A DNA stretch of 64,000 bases from Ptiloglossa arizonensis (lineage: Eukaryota > Arthropoda > Insecta > Hymenoptera > Colletidae), in NCBI RefSeq assembly GCF_051014685.1, contig NW_027478395.1, positions 372,001 to 436,000 on the forward strand, read 5' to 3'. Position numbers and translations under genes: made by a program. Shown one piece after another: positions 24,221 to 37,655 of the stretch; the stretch's first letter is position 1; every line of letters begins with the position of its first letter. The notes under the pieces were generated by a model, which was not told the origin of the DNA, did not search any database, and saw only the letters and a list, made by a program, of their open reading frames with translations.

Positions 24221-26875
24221 GAAGCTAAGAAATGGTTGAGGAGACAACAAATTTTTCGCACTTCTGCTGCTCCAAACGCTTAAACAGAATGGCCTAGGGC
24301 AAAAATACACATACCGTTGTAATCGGGCGAGTTTCTACTTTCAGATGCAATAGGAATTTTTGGGTTAGGTCAATCCGTTCGCGAGATATGGGAGTTTGAA
24401 GCCAAGAAATGGTTGAGAAGGCAAAAAATTTTTCGCAATTCTGCTTCTCCAATCGTTTAACCAGAATGGCCTAGGGGAAAAATACACGTACCGTTGTAAT
24501 CGTGCGAGTTTCTACTTTCAAATGCCATAGGAATGTTTGGGTTAGGTCAATCCGTTCGCGAGATATGAGAGTTTGAAGCTAAGAAATGGTTGAGAAGACA
24601 ACAAATTTTTCGCGATTCTGCTGCTCCAAACGCTCAAACAGAATGGACTAGGGAAAAAATACGCATACCGTCGTAATCGGGTGAGTTTCTACTTTCTGAT
24701 GCAACAGGAATTTTTGGGTTAGGTCAATCCGTTCGCCAGACATGGGAGTTTGAAGCTAAGAAATGTTTGACAAGACAACAAATCTTTCGCACTTCTGCTG
24801 CTCCAAACGCTTAACGAGAATGGACTAGGGAAAAAATACGCATACCGTTGTAATCGGGTGAGTTTCTACTTTCAGATGCAACAGGAATTTTTGGGTTAGG
24901 TCAATCCGTTCGCGAGATATTGGAGTTTGAAGCCAAGAAATGTTTGACAAGACAACAAATCTTTCGCACTTCTGCTGCTCCAAACGCTTAACGAGAATGG
25001 ACTAGGGAAAAAATACGCATACCGTTGTAATCGGGTGAGTTTCTACTTTCTGATGCAACAGGAATTTTTGGGTTAGGTCAATCCGTTCGCGAGATATGGG
25101 AGTTTGAAGCTAAGAAATGGTTGAGAAGACAACAAATTTTTCGCACTTCTGCTGCTCCAAACGCTTAACCCGAATGGCCTAGGGACTAAATACACATACC
25201 GTTGTAATCGGGCGAGTTTGTACTTTCAGAGGAAATAGGAATTTTTGGGTTAGGTCAATCCGTTCGCGAGATATGGGAATTTGAAGCCAAGAAATGGTTG
25301 AGAAGGCAAAAAATTTTTCGCAATTCTGCTGCTTCAAACGCTTAACAAGAATGGCCTAGGGAAAAAATACACATACCGTTGTAATCGGGCGAGTTTCTAC
25401 TTTCAGGTGCGATAGGAATTTTTGGGTTAGGTCAATCAGTTCTCGAGGTATGGGAGTTTGAAGCCAAGAAATGGTTGTGAAGGAAAAAAATTTTTCACCA
25501 TTCTGCTGCTCCAAACGCTTAACCAGAATGGCCTAGGGAAAAAATACACATACCGTTGTAATCGGGCGAGTTTCTACTTTCAGATGCAATAGGAATTTTT
25601 GGGTTAGGTCAATCCGTTCGCGAGATATGGGAGTTTGAAGCTAAGAAATGGTTGAGGAGACAACAAATTTTTCGCACTTCTGCTGCTCCAAACGCTTAAA
25701 CAGAATGGCCTAGGGCAAAAATACACATACCGTTGTAATCGGGCGAGTTTCTACTTTCAGATGCAATAGGAATTTTTGGGTTAGGTCAATCCGTTCGCGA
25801 GATATGGGAGTTTGAAGCCAAGAAATGGTTGAGAAGGCAAAAAATTTTTCGCAATTCTGCTGCTTCAAACGCTTAACCAGAATGGCCTAGGGACAAAATA
25901 CACATACCGTTGTAATCGGGCGAGTTTCTATTTTCAAATGCAATAGGAATTTTTGAGTTAGGTCAATCCGTTCGCGAGATATGAGAGTTTGAACCTAAGA
26001 AATGGTTGAGATGACAACAAATTTTTCGCAATTCTGCTGCTCCAAACGCTTAACCAGAATGGCCAAGGGAAAAAACACGCATACCGTTGTAATCGGGCGA
26101 GTTTCTACTTTCAGATGCAACAGGAATTTTTGGGTTAGGTCAATCCGTTCGCGAGATATTGGAGTTTGAAGCCAAGAAATGGTTGAGAAGGAGAAAATTT
26201 TTCGTAATTCTGCTGCTCCAAACGCTTAACCAGAATATCCTAGGGAAAAAATACACATACCGCTGTAATCGGGCTAGTTTCTACTTTCAGATGCCATCGG
26301 AATTTTTGGGTTAGGTCAATCTGTTTGCCAGATATGGGAGTTTGTAGCTAAGAAATGGTTTAGAAGACAACAAATTTTTCGCACTTCTGCTGCTCCAAAC
26401 GCTTAATCCGAATGGCCTAGGGACTAAATACACATACCAATGTAGTCGGGCGAGTTTTCTACTTTCAGAGGCAATAGGAATTTTTGGGGTAGGTCAATCC
26501 GTTCGCGAGATATGGGAGTTTGAAGCCAAGAAATGGTTGTGAAGGAAAAAAATTTTTCGCCTTTCTGCTGCTTCAAACGCTTAACCAGAATGGCCTAGGG
26601 ACAAAATACACATACCGTTGTAATCGGGCGAGTTTCTATTTTCAAATGCAATAGGAATTTTTGAGTTAGGTCAATCCGTTCGCGAGATATGAGAGTTTGA
26701 ACCTAAGAAATGGTTGAGAAGACAACAAATTTTTCGCACTTCTGCTGCTCCAAACGCTTAAACAGAATGGCCTAGGGCAAAAATACACATACCGTTGTAA
26801 TCGGGCGAGTTTCTACTTTCAGATGCAATAGGAATTTTTGGGTTAGGTCAATCCCTTCGCGAGATATTGGAGTTT
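24221..26875 (+). repeat. 15-monomer HOR unit, second copy
   Basis: A 2655-bp unit, exactly 15 x 177, directly following its 16-monomer partner. The offset is 2832 bp for the first tags (24503 against 21671) and 2655 bp for later ones (25216 against 22561; 26442 against 23787). One whole monomer is therefore missing near 24.85-24.95 kb. The match runs to the last monomer, where caatccctt and gagatattgg replace the forms at the end of the first copy. Confidence 0.9.
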
Positions 26876-29800
26876 GAAGCCAAGAAATGGTTGAGAAGGA
26901 AAAAATTTTTCGCAATGCTGCTGCTCCAAACGCTTAACCAGAATATCCTAGGGAAAAAATACACATACCGCTGTAATCGGGCTAGTTTCTACTTTCAGAT
27001 GCCATCGGAATTTTTGGGTTAGGTCAATCCGTTTGCGAGATATGGGAGTTTGTTGCTAAGAAATGGTTTAGAAGAAAACAAATTTTTCGCAATTCTGCTG
27101 CTCCAAACGCTTAACCAGAATGGCCTAGGGACAAAATACACATACCGTTGTAATCGGGCGAGTTTCTACTTTCAAATGCAATAGGAATTTTTGAGTTAGG
27201 TCAATCCGTTCGCGAGATATGAGAGTTTGAACCTAAGAAATGGTTGAGAAGACAACAAATTTTTCGCAATTCTGCTGCTCCAAACGCTTAACCAGAATGG
27301 CCAAGGGAAAAAACACGCATACCGTTGTAATCGGGCGAGTTTCTACTTTCAGATGCGATAGGAATTTTTGGGTTAGGTCAATCCGTTCTCGAGATATGGG
27401 AGTTTGAAGCCAAGAAATGGTTGTGAAGGAAAAAAATTTTTCGCCATTCTGCTGCTCCAAACGCTTAACCAGAATGGCCTAGGGAAAAAATACACATACC
27501 GTTGTAATCGGGCGAGTTTCTACTTTCAGATGCAATAGGAATTTTTGGGTTAGGTCAATCCGTTCGCGAGATATGGGAGTTTGAAGCCAAGAAATGGTTG
27601 AGAAGGCAAAAAATTTTTCGCAATTCTGCTGCTTCAAACGCTTAACCAGAATGGCCTAGGGACAAAATACACATACCGTTGTAATCGGGCGAGTTTCTAC
27701 TTTCAGATGCAATAGGAATTTTTGGGTTAGGTCAATCCGTTCGCGAGATATGGGAGTTGGAAGCTAAGAAATGGTTGAGAAGAGAACAAATTTTTCGCAA
27801 TTCTGCTGCTCCAAACGCATAGACAGAATGGCCTAGGGCTAAAATACACATACCGTTGTAATCGGGCGAGTTTCTACTTTCAGATGCAATAGGAATTTTT
27901 GGGTTAGGTCAATCCGTTCGCGAGATATGGGAGTTTGAAGCCAAGAAATGGTTGAGAAGGCAAAAAATTTTTCGCAATTCTGCTGCTTCAAACGCTTAAC
28001 CAGAATGGCCTAGGGACAAAACACACATACCGTTGTAATCGGGCGAGTTTCTACTTTCAAATGCAATAGGAATTTTTGAGTTAGGTCAATCCGTTCGCGA
28101 TATATGAGAGTTTGAACCTAAGAAATGGTTGAGAAGACAACAAATTTTTCGCAATTCTGCTGCTCCAAACGCATAACCAGAATGGCCAAGGGAAAAAACA
28201 CGCATACCGTTGTAATCGGGCGAGTTTCTACTTTCAGATGCAACAGGAATTTTTGGGTTAGGTCAATCCGTTCGCGAGATATTGGAGTTTGAAGCCAAGA
28301 AATGGTTGAGAAGGCAAAAAATTTTTCGCAATTCTGCTTCTCCAATCGTTTAACCAGAATGGCCTAGGGGAAAAATACACGTACCGTTGTAATCGGGCGA
28401 GTTTCTACTTTCAAATGCCATAGGAATGTTTGGGTTAGGTCAATCCGTTCGCGAGATATGGGAGTTTGAAGCCAAGAAATGGTTGTGAGGGAAAAAAATT
28501 TTTCGCCTTTCTGCTGCTCCAAACGCTTAACCAGAATGGCCTAGGGAACAAATACACATACCGTTGTAATCGGGTGAGTTTCTACTTTCAGATGCAATAG
28601 GAATTTTTGGGTTAGGTCAATCCGTTCGCGAGATATGGGAGTTTGAAGCTAAGAAATGGTTGAGGAGACAACAAATTTTTCGCACTTCTGCTGCTCCAAA
28701 CGCTTAAACAGATTGGCCTAGGGCAAAAATACACATACCGTTGTAATCGGGAGAGTTTCTACTTTCAGATGCAATAGGAATTTTTGGGTTAGGTCAATCC
28801 GTTCGCGAGATATGGGAGTTTGAAGCCAAGAAATGGTTGAGAAGGCAAAAAATTTTTCGCAATTCTGCTTCTCCAATCGTTTAACCAGAATGGCCTAGGG
28901 GAAAAATACACGTACCGTTGTAATCGGGCGAGTTTCTACTTTCAAATGCCATAGGAATGTTTGGGTTAGGTCAATCTGTTCGCGAGATATGAGAGTTTGA
29001 AGCTAAGAAATGGTTGAGAAGACAACAAATTTTTCGCGATTCTGCTGCTCCAAACGCTCAAACAGAATGGACTAGGGAGAAAATACACATACCGTTGTAA
29101 TCGGGCGAGTTTCTACTTTCAAATGCAATAGGAATTTTTGAGTTAAGTCAATCCGTTCGCGAGATATGAGAGTTTGAACCTAAGAAATGGTTGAGAAGGA
29201 GAAAATTTTTCGCAATTCTGCTGCTCCAAACGCTTAACCAGAATGGCCAAGGGAAAAAACACGCATACCGTTGTAATCGGGCGAGTTTCTACTTTCAGAT
29301 GCAACAGGAATTTTTGGGTTAGGTCAATCCGTTCGCGAGATATGGGAGTTTGAAGCCAAGAAATGGTTGAGAAGGAGAAAATTTTTCGTAATTCTGCTGC
29401 TCCAAACGCTTAACCAGAATATCCTAGAGAAAAAACACACATACCGCTGTAATCGGGCTAGTTTCTACTTTCAGATGCCATCGGAATTTTTGGGTTAGGT
29501 CAATCTGTTTGCGAGATATGGGAGTTTGTAGCTAAGAAATGGTTTAGAAGACAACAAATTTTTCGCACTTCTGCTGCTCCAAACGCTTAATCCGAATGGC
29601 CTAGGGACTAAATACACATACCAATGTAATCGGGCGAGGTTCTACTTTCAGAGGCAATAGGAATTTTTGGGGTAGGTCAATCCGATCGCGAGATATGGGA
29701 GTTTGAAGCCAAGAAATGGTTGTGAAGGAAAAAAATTTTTCGCCTTTCTGCTGCTCCAAACGCTTAACCAGAATGGCCTAGGGAAAAAATACACATACCG

Positions 29801-32317
29801 TTGTAATCGGGCGAGTTTCTACTTTCAGATGCAATAGGAATTTTTTGGTTAGGTCAATCCGTTCGCGAGATATGGGAGTTTGAAGCTAAGAAATGGTTGA
29901 GGAGACAACAAATTTTTCGCACTTCTGCTGCTCCAAACGCTTAAACAGAATGGCCTAGGGCAAAAATACACATACCGTTGTAATCGGGCGAGTTTCTACT
30001 TTCAGATGCAATAGGAATTTTTGGGTTAGGTCAATCCGTTCGCGAGATATTGGAGTTTGAATCCAAGAAATGGTTGAGAAGGAAAAAATTTTTCGCAATG
30101 CTGCTGCTCCAAACGCTTAACCAGAATATCCTAGGGAAAAAATACACATACCGCTGTAATCGGGCTAGTTTCTACTTTCAGATGAAATCGGAATTTTTGG
30201 GTTAGGTCAATCCGTTTGCGAGATATGGGAGTTTGTAGCTAAGAAATGGTTTAGAAGACAACAAATTTTTCGCACTTCTGCTGCTCCAAACGCTTAACCA
30301 GAATGGCCTAGGGACAAAATACACATACCGTTGTAATCGGGCGAGTTTCTACTTTCAAATGCAATAGGAATTTTTGAGTTAGGTCAATCCGTTCGCGAGA
30401 TATAAGAGTTTGAACCTAAGAAATGGTTGAGAAGACAACAAATTTTTCGCAATTCTGCTGCTCCAAACGCTTAACCAGAATGGCCAAGGGAAACAACACG
30501 CATACCGTTGTAATCGGGCGAGTTTCTACTTTCAGATGCAACAGGAATTTTTGGGTTAGGTCAATCCGTTCGCGAGATATTGGAGTTTGAAGCCAAGAAA
30601 TGGTTGAGAAGGAGAAAATTTTTCGTAATTCTGCTGCTCCAAACGCTTAACCAGAATATCCTAGGGAAAAAATACACATACCGCTGTAATCGGGCTAGTT
30701 TCTACTTTCAGATGCCATCGGAATTTTTGGGTTAGGTCAATCTGTTTGCGAGATATGGGAGTTTGTAGCTAAGAAATGGTTTAGAAGACAACAAATTTTT
30801 CGCACTTCTGCTGCTCCAAACGCTTAATCCGAATGGCCTAGGGACTAAATACACATACCAATGTAATCGGGCGAGTTTCTACTTTCAGTGGCAATAGGAA
30901 TTTTTGGGGTAGGTCAATCCGTTCGCGAGATATGGGAGTTTGAAGCTAAGAAATGGTTGAGGAGACAACAAATTTTTCGCACTTCTGCTGCTCCAAACGC
31001 TTAAACAGAATGGCCTAGGGCAAAAATACACATACCGTTGTAATCGGGCGAGTTTCTACTTTCAGATGCAATAGGAATTTTTGGGTTAGGTCAATCCGTT
31101 CGCGAGATATGGGAGTTTGAAGCCAAGAAATGGTTGAGAAGGCAAAAAATTTTTCGCAATGCTGCTGCTCCAAACGCTTAACCAGAATATCCTAGGGAAA
31201 AAATACACATACCGCTGTAATCGGGCTAGTTTCTACTTTCAGATGCCATCGGAATTTTTGGGTTAGGTCAATCCGTTTGCGAGATATGGGAGTTTGTAGC
31301 TAAGAAATGGTTTAGAAGACAACAAATTTTTCGCACTTCTGCTGCTCCAAACGCTTAACCAGAATGGCCTAGGGACAAAATACACATACCGTTGTAATCG
31401 GGCGAGTTTCTACTTTCAAATGCAATAGGAATTTTTGAGTTAGGTCAATCCGTTCGCGAGATATAAGAGTTTGAACCTAAGAAATGGTTGAGAAGACAAC
31501 AAATTTTTCGCAATTCTGCTGCTCCAAACGCTTAACCAGAATGGCCAAGGGAAACAACACGCATACCGTTGTAATCGGGCGAGTTTCTACTTTCAGATGC
31601 AACAGGAATTTTTGGGTTAGGTCAATCCGTTCGCGAGATATTGGAGTTTGAAGCCAAGAAATGGTTGAGAAGGAAAAAATTTTTCGCAATGCTGCTGCTC
31701 CAAACGCTTAACCAGAATATCCTAGGGAAAAAATACACATACCGCTGTAATCGGGCTAGTTTCTATTTTCAGATGCCATCGGAATTTTTGGGTTAGGTCA
31801 ATCCGTTCGCGAGATATTGGAGTTTGAATCCAAGAAATGGTTGAGAAGGAAAAAATTTTTCGCAATGCTGCTGCTCCAAACGCTTAACCAGAATATCCTA
31901 GGGAAAAAATACACATACCGCTGTAATCGGGCTAGTTTCTACTTTCAGATGCCATCGGAATTTTTGGGTTAGGTCAATCCGTTTGCGAGATATGGGAGTT
32001 TGTAGCTAAGAAATGGTTTAGAAGACAACAAATTTTTCGCACTTCTGCTGCTCCAAACGCTTAACCAGAATGGCCTAGGGACAAAATACACATACCGTTG
32101 TAATCGGGCGAGTTTCTACTTTCAAATGCAATAGGAATTTTTGAGTTAGGTCAATCCGTTCGCGAGATATGAGAGTTTGAACCTAAGAAATGGTTGAGAA
32201 GACAACAAATTTTTCGCAATTCTGCTGCTCCAAACGCTTAACCAGAATGGCCAAGGGAAAACACGCATACCGTTGTAATCGGGCGAGTTTCTACTTTCAG
32301 ATGCAACAGGAATTTTT
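26876..32317 (+). repeat. Irregular stretch of mixed monomers with a short 6-mer duplication
   Basis: The usual types (Y, U, R, S, P, Q, V, W, T) occur here, but I could not define a long clean HOR. Many private changes appear, such as ttgttgctaag near 27051, gttggaagctaag and cgcatagacagaatgg near 27.76-27.82 kb, ttcgcgatatatgag near 28100, cgggagag near 28748 and cgaggttc near 29637. One duplication is clear: gatataagagtttgaacc occurs near 30400 and 31461, with about 30140-30600 matching 31201-31661 at a 1061-bp offset (6 monomers minus 1). Y becomes frequent from about 30 kb. Confidence 0.75.
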
Positions 32318-33995
32318 GGGTTTGGTCAATCCGTTCGCGAGATATTGGAGTTTGAAGCCAAGAAATGGTTGAGAAGGAGAAAATTTTTCGTAATTCTGCT
32401 GCTCCAAACGCTTAACCAGAATATCCTAGGGAAAAAATACACATACCGCTGTAATCGGGCTAGTTTCTACTTTCAGATGCCATCGGAATTTTTGGGTTAG
32501 GTCAATCTGTTTGCGAGATATGGGAGTTTGAAGCCAAGAAATGGTTGTGAAGGAAAAAAATTTTTCGCCTTTCTGCTGCTCCAAACGCTTAACCAGAATG
32601 GCCTAGGGAAAAAATACACATACCGTTGTAATCGGGCGAGTTTCTACTTTCAGATGCGATAGGAATTTTTGGGTTAGGTCAATCCGTTCTCGAGATATGG
32701 GAGTTTGAAGCCAAGAAATGGTTGTGAAGGAAAAAAATTTTTCGCCTTTCTGCTGCTCCAAACGCTTAACCAGAATGGCCTAGGGAACAAATACACATAC
32801 CGTTGTAATCGGGCGAGTTTCTACTTTCAGATGCAATAGGAATTTTTGGGTTAGGTCAATCCGTTCGCGAGATATGGGAGTTTGAAGCTAAGAAATGGTT
32901 GAGGAGACAACAAATTTTTCGCACTTCTGCTGCTCCAAACGCTTAAACAGAATGGCCTAGGGTAAAAATACACATACCGTTGTAATCGGGCGAGTTTCTA
33001 CTTTCAGATGCAATAGGAATTTTTGGGTTAGGTCAATCCGTTCGCGAGATATAGGAGTTTGAAGCCAAGAAATGGTTGAGAAGGCAAAAAATTTTTCGCA
33101 ATTCTGCTTCTCCAATCGTTTAACCAGAATGGCCTAGGGGAAAAATACACGTACCGTTGTAATCGGGCGAGTTTCTACTTTCAAATGCCATAGGAATGTT
33201 TGGGTTAGGTCAATCCGTTCGCGAGATATGAGAGTTTGAAGCTAAGAAATGGTTGAGAAGACAACAAATTTTTCGCGATTCGGCTGCTCCAAACGCTCAA
33301 ACAGAATGGACTAGGGAAAAAATACACATACCGTTGTAATCGGGCGAGTTTCTACTTTCAGATGCAACAGGAATTTTTGGGTTAGGTCAATCCGTTCGCG
33401 AGATATTGGAGTTTGAATCCAAGAAATGGTTGAGAAGGAAAAAATTTTTCGCAATGCTGCTGCTCCAAACGCTTAACCAGAATGGCCTAGTGAAAAAATA
33501 CACATACCGTTGTAATCGGGCGAGTTTCTACTTTCAGATGCAATAGGAATTTTTTGGTTAGGTCAATCCGTTCGCGAGATATGGGAGTTTGAAGCTAAGA
33601 AATGGTTGAGGAGACAACAAATTTTTCGCACTTCTGCTGCTCCAAACGCTTAAACAGAATGGCCTAGGGCAAAAATACACATACCGTTGTAATCGGGCGA
33701 GTTTCTACTTTCAGATGCAATAGGAATTTTTGGGTTAGGTCAATCCGTTCGCGAGATATTGGAGTTTGAATCCAAGAAATGGTTGAGAAGGAAAAAATTT
33801 TTCGCAATGCTGCTGCTCCAAACGCTTAACCAGAATATCCTAGGGAAAAAATACACATACCGCTATAATCGGGCTAGTTTCTACTTTCAGATGCCATCGG
33901 AATTTTTGGGTTAGGTCAATCCGTTTGCGAGATATGGGAGTTTGTAGCTAAGAAATGGTTTAGAAGACAACAAATCTTTCGCACTTCTGCTGCTC
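32318..33995 (+). repeat. Block related to the 12-monomer HOR at 37.8-39.6 kb
   Basis: This segment matches 37797-39650 at an offset of 5479 bp at its start (gggtttggtcaatcc at 32318 and 37797) and 5655 bp afterwards (ttctcgag at 32688 and 38343; gaattttttgg at 33548 and 39203). The step is about one monomer: here T is followed directly by P, where the later copies have T-U-P. Differences seen include gggtaaaaatac near 32960, ttcggctgctcc near 33280 and cctagtgaaaaa near 33490. The match ends near 33995. Confidence 0.82.
33768..33943 (+). repeat. Monomer type Y, 176 bp (exemplar)
   Basis: A 176-bp monomer marked by gaatccaag, gagaaggaaaaaattt, cgcaatgctgctgc, agaatatcctaggg and gccatcgg. The one-base-short A-run gives 176 bp. 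This copy reads accgctataatcgggc; others read accgctgtaatc. An early form at 3891-4066 has cgcaattctgcagctcc. Y is sparse in the first 26 kb and abundant from 30 to 57 kb. Confidence 0.86.
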
Positions 33996-35711
33996 CAAAC
34001 GCTTAACCAGAATGGCCTAGGGACAAAATACACATACCGTTGTAATCGGGCGAGTTTCTACTTTCAAATGCAATCGGAATTTTTGGGTTAGGTCAATCCG
34101 TTCGCGAGATATTGGAGTTTGAATCCAAGAAATGGTTGAGAAGGAAAAAATTTTTCGCAATGCTGCTGCTCCAAACGCTTAACCAGAATATCCTAGGGAA
34201 AAAATACACATACCGCTGTAATCGGGCTAGTTTCTACTTTCAGATGCCATCGGAATTTTTGGGTTAGGTCAATCCGTTTGCGAGATATGGGAGTTTGTAG
34301 CTAAGAAATGGTTTAGAAGACAACAAATTTTTCGCACTTCTGCTGCTCCAAACGCTTAATCCGAATGGCCTAGGGACTAAATACACATACCAATGTAATC
34401 GGGCGAGTTTCTACTTTCAGAGGCAATAGGAATTTTTGGGGTAGGTCAATCCGTTCGCGAGATATGGGAGTTTGAAGCCAAGAAATGGTTGTGAAGGAAA
34501 AAAATTTTTCGCCTTTCTGCTGCTCCAAACGCTTAACCAGAATGGCCTAGGGAAAAAATACACATACCGTTGTAATCGGGCGAGTTTCTACTTTCAGATG
34601 CAATAGGAATTTTTGGGTTAGGTCAATCCGTTCGCGAGATATGGGAGTTTGAAGCTAAGAAATGGTTGAGGAGACAACAAATTTCTCGCACTTCTGTTGC
34701 TCCAAACGCTTAAACAGAATGGCCTAGGGCAAAAATACACATACCGTTGTAATCGGGCGAGTTTCTACTTTCAGATGCAATAGGAATTTTTGGGTTAGGT
34801 CAATCCGTTCGCGAGATATTGGAGTTTGAATCCAAGAAATGGTTGAGAAGGAAAAAATTTTTCGCAATGCTGCTGCTCCAAACGCTTAACCAGAATATCC
34901 TAGGGAAAAAATACACATACCGCTGTAATCGGGCTAGTTTCTACTTTCAGATGCCATCGGAATTTTTGGGTTAGGTCAATCCGTTTGCGAGATATGGGAG
35001 TTTGTAGCTAAGAAATGGTTTAGAAGACAACAAATTTTTCGCAATTCTGCTGCTCCAAACGCTTAATCCGAATGGCCTAGGGACTAAATACACATAACAA
35101 TGTAATCGGGCGAGTTTCTACTTTCAGAGGCAATAGGAATTTTTGGGGTAGGTCAATCCGTTCGCGAGATATGGGAGTTTGAAGCCAAGAAATGGTTGTG
35201 AAGGAAAAAAATTTTTCGCCTTTCTGCTGCTCCAAACGCTTAACCAGAATGGCCTAGGGAAAAAATACACATACCGTTGTAATCGGGCGAGTTTCTACTT
35301 TCAGATGCGATAGGAATTTTTGGGTTAGGTCAATCCGTTCTCGAGATATGGGAGTTTGAAGCCAAGAAATGGTTGTGAAGGAAAAAAATTTTTCGCCATT
35401 CTGCTGCTCCAAACGCTTAACCAGAATGGCCTAGGGAAAAAATACACATACCGTTGTAATCGGGCGAGTTTCTACTTTCAGATGCAATAGGAATTTTTGG
35501 GTTAGGTCAATCCGTTCGCGAGATATGGGAGTTTGAAGCTAAGAAATGGTTGAGGAGACAACAAATTTTTCGCACTTCTGCTGCTCCAAACGCTTAAACA
35601 GAATGGCCTAGGGAAAAAATACACATACCGTTGTAATCGGGCGAGTTTCTACTTTCAGATGCGATAGGAATTTTTGGGTTAGGTCAATCCGTTCTCGAGA
35701 TATGGGAGTTT
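33996..35711 (+). repeat. Y/U/P/Q-rich stretch
   Basis: About ten monomers, mainly Y-U-P-Q in succession. A Q with ttctgttgctcc at about 34692 is shared with one at about 42116 (offset about 7424 bp), suggesting a common source. Private changes are aaatttctcgcac near 34681 and acataacaatg near 35095. The stretch ends with P monomers carrying gcgatagg and the cgttctcgag variant that lead into the 5-monomer unit. Confidence 0.72.
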
Positions 35712-36595
35712 GAAGCCAAGAAATGGTTGTGAAGGAAAAAAATTTTTCGCCATTCTGCTGCTCCAAACGCTTAACCAGAATGGCCTAGGGAAAAAATACA
35801 CATACCGTTGTAATCGGGCGAGTTTCTACTTTCAGATGCAACAGGAATTTTTGGGTTTGGTCAATCCGTTCGCGAGATATTGGAGTTTGAAGCCAAGAAA
35901 TGGTTGAGAAGGAGAAAATTTTTCGTAATTCTGCTGCTCCAAACGCTTAACCAGAATATCCTAGGGAAAAAATACACATACCGCTGTAATCGGGCTAGTT
36001 TCTACTTTCAGATGCCATCGGAATTTTTGGGTTAGGTCAATCTGTTTGCGAGATATGGGAGTTTGTAGCTAAGAAATGGTTTAGAAGACAACAAATTTTT
36101 CGCACTTCTGCTGCTCCAAACGCTTAATCCGAATGGCCTAGGGACTAAATACACATACCAATGTAATCGGGCGAGTTTCTACTTTCAGAGGCAATAGGAA
36201 TTTTTGGGGTAGGTCAATCCGTTCGCGAGATATGGGAGTTTGAAGCCAAGAAATGGTTGTGAAGGAAAAAAATTTTTCGCCTTTCTGCTGCTCCAAACGC
36301 TTAACCAGAATGGCCTAGGGAAAAAATACACATACCGTTGTAATCGGGCGAGTTTCTACTTTCAGATGCGATAGGAATTTTTGGGTTAGGTCAATCCGTT
36401 CGCGAGATATGGGAGTTTGAAGCTAAGAAATGGTTGAGGAGACAACAAATTTTTCGCACTTCTGCTGCTCCAAACGCTTAAACAGAATGGCCTAGGGAAA
36501 AAATACACATACCGTTGTAATCGGGCGAGTTTCTACTTTCAGATGCGATAGGAATTTTTGGGTTAGGTCAATCCGTTCTCGAGATATGGGAGTTT
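35712..36595 (+). repeat. 5-monomer HOR unit, first copy
   Basis: An 884-bp unit ordered P/S chimera, T, U, P, Q (four 177-bp monomers plus one 176-bp T). The first monomer starts as P with cgccattctg and ends like S with gcaacagg, gggtttggtc and gatattgg. The Q ends with gcgatagg and ttctcgagatat, so the unit carries a ctcgag palindrome at its end. The unit repeats immediately downstream. Confidence 0.88.
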
Positions 36596-37655
36596 GAAGC
36601 CAAGAAATGGTTGTGAAGGAAAAAAATTTTTCGCCATTCTGCTGCTCCAAACGCTTAACCAGAATGGCCTAGGGAAAAAATACACATACCGTTGTAATCG
36701 GGCGAGTTTCTACTTTCAGATGCAACAGGAATTTTTGGGTTTGGTCAATCCGTTCGCGAGATATTGGAGTTTGAAGCCAAGAAATGGTTGAGAAGGAGAA
36801 AATTTTTCGTAATTCTGCTGCTCCAAACGCTTAACCAGAATATCCTAGGGAAAAAATACACATACCGCTGTAATCGGGCTAGTTTCTACTTTCAGATGCC
36901 ATCGGAATTTTTGGGTTAGGTCAATCTGTTTGCGAGATATGGGAGTTTGAAGCCAAGAAATGGTTGAGAAGGAGAAAATTTTTCGTAATTCTGCTGCTCC
37001 AAACGCTTAACCAGAATATCCTAGGGAAAAAATACACATACCGCTGTAATCGGGCTAGTTTCTACTTTCAGATGCCATCGGAATTTTTGGGTTAGGTCAA
37101 TCTGTTTGCGAGATATGGGAGTTTGTAGCTAAGAAATGGTTTAGAAGACAACAAATTTTTCGCACTTCTGCTGCTCCAAACGCTTAATCCGAATGGCCTA
37201 GGGACTAAATACACATACCAATGTAATCGGGCGAGTTTCTACTTTCAGAGGCAATAGGAATTTTTGGGGTAGGTCAATCCGTTCGCGAGATATGGGAGTT
37301 TGAAGCCAAGAAATGGTTGTGAAGGAAAAAAATTTTTCGCCTTTCTGCTGCTCCAAACGCTTAACCAGAATGGCCTAGGGAAAAAATACACATACCGTTG
37401 TAATCGGGCGAGTTTCTACTTTCAGATGCGATAGGAATTTTTGGGTTAGGTCAATCCGTTCGCGAGATATGGGAGTTTGAAGCTAAGAAATGGTTGAGGA
37501 GACAACAAATTTTTCGCACTTCTGCTGCTCCAAACGCTTAAACAGAATGGCCTAGGGAAAAAATACACATACCGTTGTAATCGGGCGAGTTTCTACTTTC
37601 AGATGCGATAGGAATTTTTGGGTTAGGTCAATCCGTTCTCGAGATATGGGAGTTT
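36596..37655 (+). repeat. 5-monomer HOR unit with one duplicated T (6 monomers)
   Basis: A 1060-bp copy of the preceding unit, longer by exactly 176 bp. The extra length is a second T monomer: 36773-36948 and 36949-37124 appear identical by eye. This is a clean example of single-monomer gain. The order is P/S, T, T, U, P, Q. Confidence 0.9.
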
